A model generated the notes under the pieces. The model was given only the letters and a program-made list of their open reading frames with translations. It was not told where the DNA came from and ran no database searches. Source: 20CM-2-55-15 sp964633285 (GTDB lineage Bacteria > Acidobacteriota > Terriglobia > 20CM-2-55-15). Taken from it: a DNA stretch of 64,000 nt. Position 1 is the first letter of the stretch. Each line of letters starts with the position of its first letter. Location: positions 1 to 64,000 of the forward strand of contig CAZWGA010000029.1 in NCBI GenBank assembly GCA_964633285.1, written 5' to 3'. Below, in pieces: positions 60,444-64,000 of the stretch. The position numbers were made by a program, and so were the translations under genes.

Positions 60444-60449
60444 TATAAT
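60444..60449 (+). promoter_or_regulatory. TATAAT box close to the hydrolase start
   Basis: A perfect -10 hexamer ends 10 bases before the ATG at 60460. Transcription would begin near 60456, giving a leader of only a few bases, that is an almost leaderless mRNA. No good -35 box at 16-18 bases. Confidence 0.5.
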
Positions 60450-60459
60450 CGCGTACGTT

Positions 60460-62571
60460 ATGCCCCGATGTCTCCGGTTCATCATATCCATTCTCATTGC
60501 GCCGGTAATCTTGCTCTCCGCTCAGTCTCTTGAGCCGCGACAGCAACTCTACCGTTATATCGATTCCATCGCGCATATGCGCCTTGAAGCCCGCAGACAA
60601 AACTTGAACCGCGTCCAGACACGCGTGGATGCCGAACGCCGGCAGGCTGAAGTACGTGAAAAAGTTATGCGTCTGATTGGCGGACTTCCGGAACGCAGCG
60701 GCCCAGCCCGTGCGATCAGCTTCGGAACGCTCGCGGGTGATGGATTCGTCCTGGACAAGATCGCTTATGAGAGTCTGCCCGGTTTCTGGGTCACCGCAAA
60801 TCTCTACATTCCGCCCGGCGAGGGACCGTTTCCCGCGATTGTGGTTGCTCCCGGCCATGGAGCCGCGGGAAAAACCGAAGACTGGAACTGGGGTGGAAAC
60901 TTCGCGCGCAACGGCATCATGGCCCTGGCATATGACCCGATCGGTCAGGGCGAGCGGCTGCAGTATTACGACAGGGAGAAAAAGATTTCATTCATCGGCA
61001 ATCCTACAGGCGAGCATGGCGAGGCGAACATCGGACCCATGCTGATCGGAGACACCGTTGCGCGCTATATGGTCAACGACGCGATGCGGGGTGTGGATTA
61101 TCTTGTCTCGCGCAAGGATGTCGATGCCGCGCGAATCGGAGCATTCGGCTGTTCCGGCGGCGGCACAATGACAGCATATTTCGCAGCGCTCGATGATCGA
61201 GTGAAGGCCGCGGCTACCGCCTGCTACATTACTTCGTTCGAAGCATTGCTGGCATCTCCGCAGGGAGCGCAGGATGCCGAGCAATCCATTCCACATTTCA
61301 TCGAGCAGGGTTTGGATTTTCCCGATTGGGTCGAGGCATTCGCGCCCAGGCCTTACGCCATCGTTTCAACGAAAGACGACATGTTTCCATTTGAAGGCGC
61401 CAGACAAACGCACGATGAGGCCAAACGGTTTTATGCGTTGTATAAAGCTGAAGAAAATCTTCAGTGGATTACCGGACCCGGCGGTCACGGCAACCTCGGT
61501 CCAATCGGGCCGGATATCGTGCGCTTCTTTGTGAAGTTTTTGAAAGGCACGAACGAAGATCCTGTCTTCACGCCAATGCGGCTCTCACGCCCGGACGACA
61601 TCAAAGTTTTGCCGACCGGTCAGGTTGTGACGTTGCTCAGCGAAGAAACAATCTATTCGATCAACCGCCGGCGAGCAGAGACCTTGCTGGCGCCACAAGC
61701 GGTATTGAATGTAAAAACCGATGTTCAAAAACTGCAGGAACGCCTGAAGAAAGATATTCGAGCACTGACAGGTTCTGTGATGGAGCCTGGCACCGCGCCG
61801 CCCGTCGTGAATATCGCGAGCGGCAGTGGGCACGCCGGTTATCGCCTCGAAACGTTTTCGATGAGGAGCGATGGCGATACGTCGGTTTCCGGTTCCATCG
61901 CGATTCCCGGTCGAAACGGCGTAAAGCCGGTTGTACTGATGTTCCTCTCCTCTGATTCGGCTCCAATGGATGAAATCGACCGTCTCGCAAAATCGGGCCG
62001 TATTGTGATGACGCTCAATCCGCGGCCGACGCCTCCCGGCACTGAAAGCATCAAGTCGCGGTACCTCGGCGCTTTCAATCTGTTTTCTCTTCGAGCATTT
62101 CTTGTGGGGAAAACCATCATTGGCCTGCGGATCGACGACATTATTCGTTCGGTGAACTGGATTTCTTCCCGCAAAGATGTAGACCGCTCCGCGATTACCG
62201 CATACGGGCAAGGTCCTCTCGGCATGCCACTCCTTCACGCGGCCGTTCTTGATCCACGCATCGGCCGGATCGTGATTGAAAACTCACTCGTGTCGTACCG
62301 GATGATTGTGGATCAGCCGTTTCATCGGAATGTTTCTGAAGTCGTCATACCCGGCGTCCTGCGGCACTACGACACCGGCGATTTAATACAGTCGCTCTCT
62401 CCCCGGCCGGTCGTTCTGATAAATCCAGTCGATGCGATTGGAGCGCCAGTCGCTGAAGACGATTTTCAGAATGCCTTTGCGCACGTTATCCGTTCCGATG
62501 GCAATCTGGGCACTCCTCACCGTGTTCGTTTCGTGACTCGTGATGCGGGTTCAGCTCTCAGGCTGGATTAA
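60460..62571 (+). CDS. Large secreted alpha/beta hydrolase (acetylxylan-esterase-like)
   Basis: 703 residues. Signal peptide at 1-22 (ISILIAPVILLSAQS). The first hydrolase domain (about 95-365) has a full triad: Ser232 in FGCSGGGT, Asp306/307 in STKDDMFPFEG and His343 in GPGGHGNLG; ANLYIPPGEGPFPAIVVAPGH is typical of acetylxylan-esterase-type enzymes. From about 400 on a second hydrolase-like fold appears, but its nucleophile elbow reads GQGPLG with no Ser, so it is probably non-catalytic. It is likely a secreted esterase or peptidase. The exact substrate is not evident and no polysaccharide locus is adjacent. A hairpin pair follows the stop. Confidence 0.8.
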   Translation: MPRCLRFIISILIAPVILLSAQSLEPRQQLYRYIDSIAHMRLEARRQNLNRVQTRVDAERRQAEVREKVMRLIGGLPERSGPARAISFGTLAGDGFVLDKIAYESLPGFWVTANLYIPPGEGPFPAIVVAPGHGAAGKTEDWNWGGNFARNGIMALAYDPIGQGERLQYYDREKKISFIGNPTGEHGEANIGPMLIGDTVARYMVNDAMRGVDYLVSRKDVDAARIGAFGCSGGGTMTAYFAALDDRVKAAATACYITSFEALLASPQGAQDAEQSIPHFIEQGLDFPDWVEAFAPRPYAIVSTKDDMFPFEGARQTHDEAKRFYALYKAEENLQWITGPGGHGNLGPIGPDIVRFFVKFLKGTNEDPVFTPMRLSRPDDIKVLPTGQVVTLLSEETIYSINRRRAETLLAPQAVLNVKTDVQKLQERLKKDIRALTGSVMEPGTAPPVVNIASGSGHAGYRLETFSMRSDGDTSVSGSIAIPGRNGVKPVVLMFLSSDSAPMDEIDRLAKSGRIVMTLNPRPTPPGTESIKSRYLGAFNLFSLRAFLVGKTIIGLRIDDIIRSVNWISSRKDVDRSAITAYGQGPLGMPLLHAAVLDPRIGRIVIENSLVSYRMIVDQPFHRNVSEVVIPGVLRHYDTGDLIQSLSPRPVVLINPVDAIGAPVAEDDFQNAFAHVIRSDGNLGTPHRVRFVTRDAGSALRLD

Positions 62572-62603
62572 GTCCGGGCAGGGAACGCGCTTAGATAATC
62601 GCA

Positions 62604-62657
62604 ACATGAATATTGGATAATCATGATAAAAAATATTCATGTTTAGCCGCCGGCTAA
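62604..62657. terminator. Two adjacent inverted repeats between convergent genes
   Basis: ACATGAATATT (62604-62614) and AATATTCATGT (62632-62642) form a perfect 11-bp stem around a 17-base loop that itself holds ATCATGAT. Directly next to it TTAGCC (62643-62648) and GGCTAA (62652-62657) make a second, 6-bp stem. They lie between the hydrolase stop and the regulator stop, a place for a bidirectional terminator. The AT-rich long stem lacks a U-run, so an operator role is also possible. Confidence 0.5.
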
Positions 62658-62689
62658 GAATTCCTTCGGGCGGAAGCTTTGTGATCTGA

Positions 62690-63409
62690 CTATCGGCGGC
62701 GTTTCGGACGTTTCCCATCATCCGGTTCCATCGCCTGATGCGCGCTTGCACGAATGAGATGTTCGTTCATCGCATTGCGGGCAGCTTCAGGATCGCGCGC
62801 ACGAATTGCCTGATAAATACGGCGATGAAGTTCCGCGGCTTCCTTCAGATCGCGGTCGGATGCCTGTCTGGCGGTTTCGCGGCGGCGCTCGTAATAGAGG
62901 GCGGAGACCATTTCAACCAGAGCGCCAATAATGGGATTTCCGGATGCCGCCGCGACAGAACGATGAAACATGATGTCGTGCAGCAGAAACTTTACCGGGT
63001 CGTCGAGAGCCGCAAAAAGATTGGTTACTTCGTCGGCGAGAGTGGCCAGTTGTTCCGCTGTTGCCCGTTGTGCGGCCATTCCAGCGGCGCCGACTTCAAG
63101 GAGTCTCCGCGCTTCATACATTTCTTCCCGTGTAAAACCATGCAAGGCCGCGAGGAGGCTTAGCGATTCGCTGTCGAGTGTCGGCGGACCTTCAGGTATG
63201 TACGTCCCTGATCCGTGCCGGGACCGCACAACGCCCATCGCTGCGAGCGCGTGCAGTCCGACACGCACGGTCGGCCGGCTGACACCGATTTGCGTTGCAA
63301 GATCGCGCTCCGCCGGCAGCCGGTCTCCGGGGCGCAGTTGGCCCCGCTCGATCAACTGCCGGATATGAGCGACGACTTGATCCGTACTCCCTTCGAGCGC
63401 CTTTGCCAT
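62690..63409 (-). CDS. GntR/FadR-family transcriptional regulator
   Basis: 239 residues. Winged helix (about 10-75): LIERGQLRPGDRLPAERDLA, IGVSRPTVRVGLHAL and GVVRSRHGSGTYIPEG. An FCD-type ligand domain follows (about 95-225) with YEARRLLEVGAAGMAAQRA, FHRSVAAASGNPII and ELHRRIYQAIRARDPEAARNAM, including the usual His/Asp metal ligands. The ATG shares bases with the stop of the TonB receptor gene (TAATG), so it may regulate that gene or its uptake substrate. A GTG 6 bases upstream is an alternative start. Confidence 0.92.
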   Translation of the reverse strand: MAKALEGSTDQVVAHIRQLIERGQLRPGDRLPAERDLATQIGVSRPTVRVGLHALAAMGVVRSRHGSGTYIPEGPPTLDSESLSLLAALHGFTREEMYEARRLLEVGAAGMAAQRATAEQLATLADEVTNLFAALDDPVKFLLHDIMFHRSVAAASGNPIIGALVEMVSALYYERRRETARQASDRDLKEAAELHRRIYQAIRARDPEAARNAMNEHLIRASAHQAMEPDDGKRPKRRR

Positions 63410-64000
63410 TACCACTCCAAACGAATACCGGTACGGAACGAGCGCGCGCCGGACTGATCCAGGTCGCTGCTGTCTTTCGTACCGCTGATAACCCCGACCG
63501 TTGCCGCACTGGAGATCGTCACGGCCGGATTACCGAAGTTGGGATGATTAAACACGTTCGTTGAAGTCAGTTCGAGACGTAATCGCATTTGCTCGGTCAA
63601 TCGAATGCGTTTCGACAAACCCGCATCGAATACCGCGTTGCCCGGGCCGACAATGACACCCTTCGCTGAAGTTCCAAAACGGCCCGGCTGCGGCGGCGCG
63701 AACGCCGTGGGATCGAACCACCTGCTGATGGTGCGTTGATCCGACGGCAGGTTGGGATCGCGCAGAATATCCGGCCGCAAGGTTACTGTCGGGGGCGTGC
63801 GGCTTGAAGTAAACGCGGTCCCCGTCGGATCCGGACCACTCCACTGAGGCGTCAGGAACTGGCCGGAGTAATAGGCGAAAACCCAGGATGACTCCCAGTC
63901 TCCGATAATCGCGTTCAATCCGCGGCCCGCATTACCGAGGAACTTCTTACCGCTGCCCACGGGCAATTGGAAAATAGTATTCGCAGTGACCCGATGCCGT
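63409..64000 (-). CDS. TonB-dependent receptor, C-terminal end (5' truncated by window)
   Basis: About 197 residues to the stop at 63409. The open frame continues to the window edge, so the plug and most of the barrel are missing. Barrel motifs: SGQFLTPQWSGPDPTG, then RWFDPTAFAPPQPGRFGTSAKG, a strand ending LSKRIRLTEQMRLRLELTSTNVFNHPNFGNP and a final FRTGIRLEW. This end is typical of the large carboxypeptidase-regulatory/TonB receptors abundant in Acidobacteriota. It would import a polymer or siderophore with the TonB system. It is coupled to the GntR gene. Confidence 0.85.
   Translation of the reverse strand, partial: RHRVTANTIFQLPVGSGKKFLGNAGRGLNAIIGDWESSWVFAYYSGQFLTPQWSGPDPTGTAFTSSRTPPTVTLRPDILRDPNLPSDQRTISRWFDPTAFAPPQPGRFGTSAKGVIVGPGNAVFDAGLSKRIRLTEQMRLRLELTSTNVFNHPNFGNPAVTISSAATVGVISGTKDSSDLDQSGARSFRTGIRLEW

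Overview
The window looks like chromosomal DNA from a Gram-negative, outer-membrane bacterium. It is most likely an uncultured member of the Acidobacteriota; this is an inference from gene content, not a marker-gene result. Support comes from an outer-membrane assembly block (Omp85, SurA-like and TamB-like proteins), LpxB, Lgt, ExbB/ExbD/TonB parts, the end of a large TonB-dependent receptor of the adhesin-like type, an ECF sigma/anti-sigma pair, and very dense overlapping operons. Almost all of the sequence is coding and no gene-free stretch exceeds 300 bases.

Layout. 1-2616: a TonB energy-transduction operon (TonB end, ExbB, two ExbD, a TPR lipoprotein). 2633-2708: a very long perfect hairpin. 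2742-5311: the (p)ppGpp synthetase/hydrolase and RidA. 5313-12722 (minus): TamB-like, SurA-like and Omp85 proteins plus ribosomal protein L28. 12815-13846 (plus): a lipoprotein PpiC-type isomerase. 13851-18570 (minus): biotin carrier, biotin carboxylase, amidase, a 46-residue reading frame and an O-antigen-ligase-like membrane protein. 18694-20473 (plus): an iron-siderophore/cobalamin-type ABC ATPase and permease. 20599-20688: tRNA-Ser(GCU).

20689-24660 is an accessory islet directly behind the tRNA. It holds a collapsed SIR2-type defence gene, a VapBC pair, a Fic gene preceded by repeated ATCGGCCAMA boxes, and an RHH/MazF pair. It is followed by a radical-SAM/B12 gene broken by a one-base frameshift and a small coiled-coil membrane protein.

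26545-51553 (minus) is the main feature: 29 consecutive genes, mostly with 4-base stop/start overlaps and never more than 37 bases apart. In transcription order they are cysK, aroDE, thrB, asd, hisZ-hisG-hisD-hisC-hisB-hisH-hisA-hisF-hisIE, trpE-G-D-C-F-B-A, chorismate mutase, DAHP synthase, tyrA, a two-subunit CoA-transferase, a conserved small protein, UDP-glucose dehydrogenase, UDP-glucuronate decarboxylase and galE. This joins Cys/Thr/His/Trp/Tyr synthesis to nucleotide-sugar supply. The tryptophan branch from chorismate is complete. The histidine branch lacks only a recognisable histidinol-phosphate phosphatase.

51659-64000 holds a LysM protein, lgt, an AMMECR1-domain protein, pgsA, a sugar nucleotidyltransferase with a phosphohexomutase, an ECF sigma factor with a zinc-finger anti-sigma factor whose periplasmic end resembles a TonB C-terminal domain, lpxB, a secreted hypothetical protein, a large secreted hydrolase, a GntR/FadR regulator and the 3' end of a TonB-dependent receptor.

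No CRISPR array, rRNA, transposase or integrase was seen. The observations most worth following are the tRNA-linked islet with its repeat-bearing Fic promoter, the 29-gene superoperon, the anti-sigma/TonB-like architecture, and three unrelated palindromic repeats, two of which reach into his genes.
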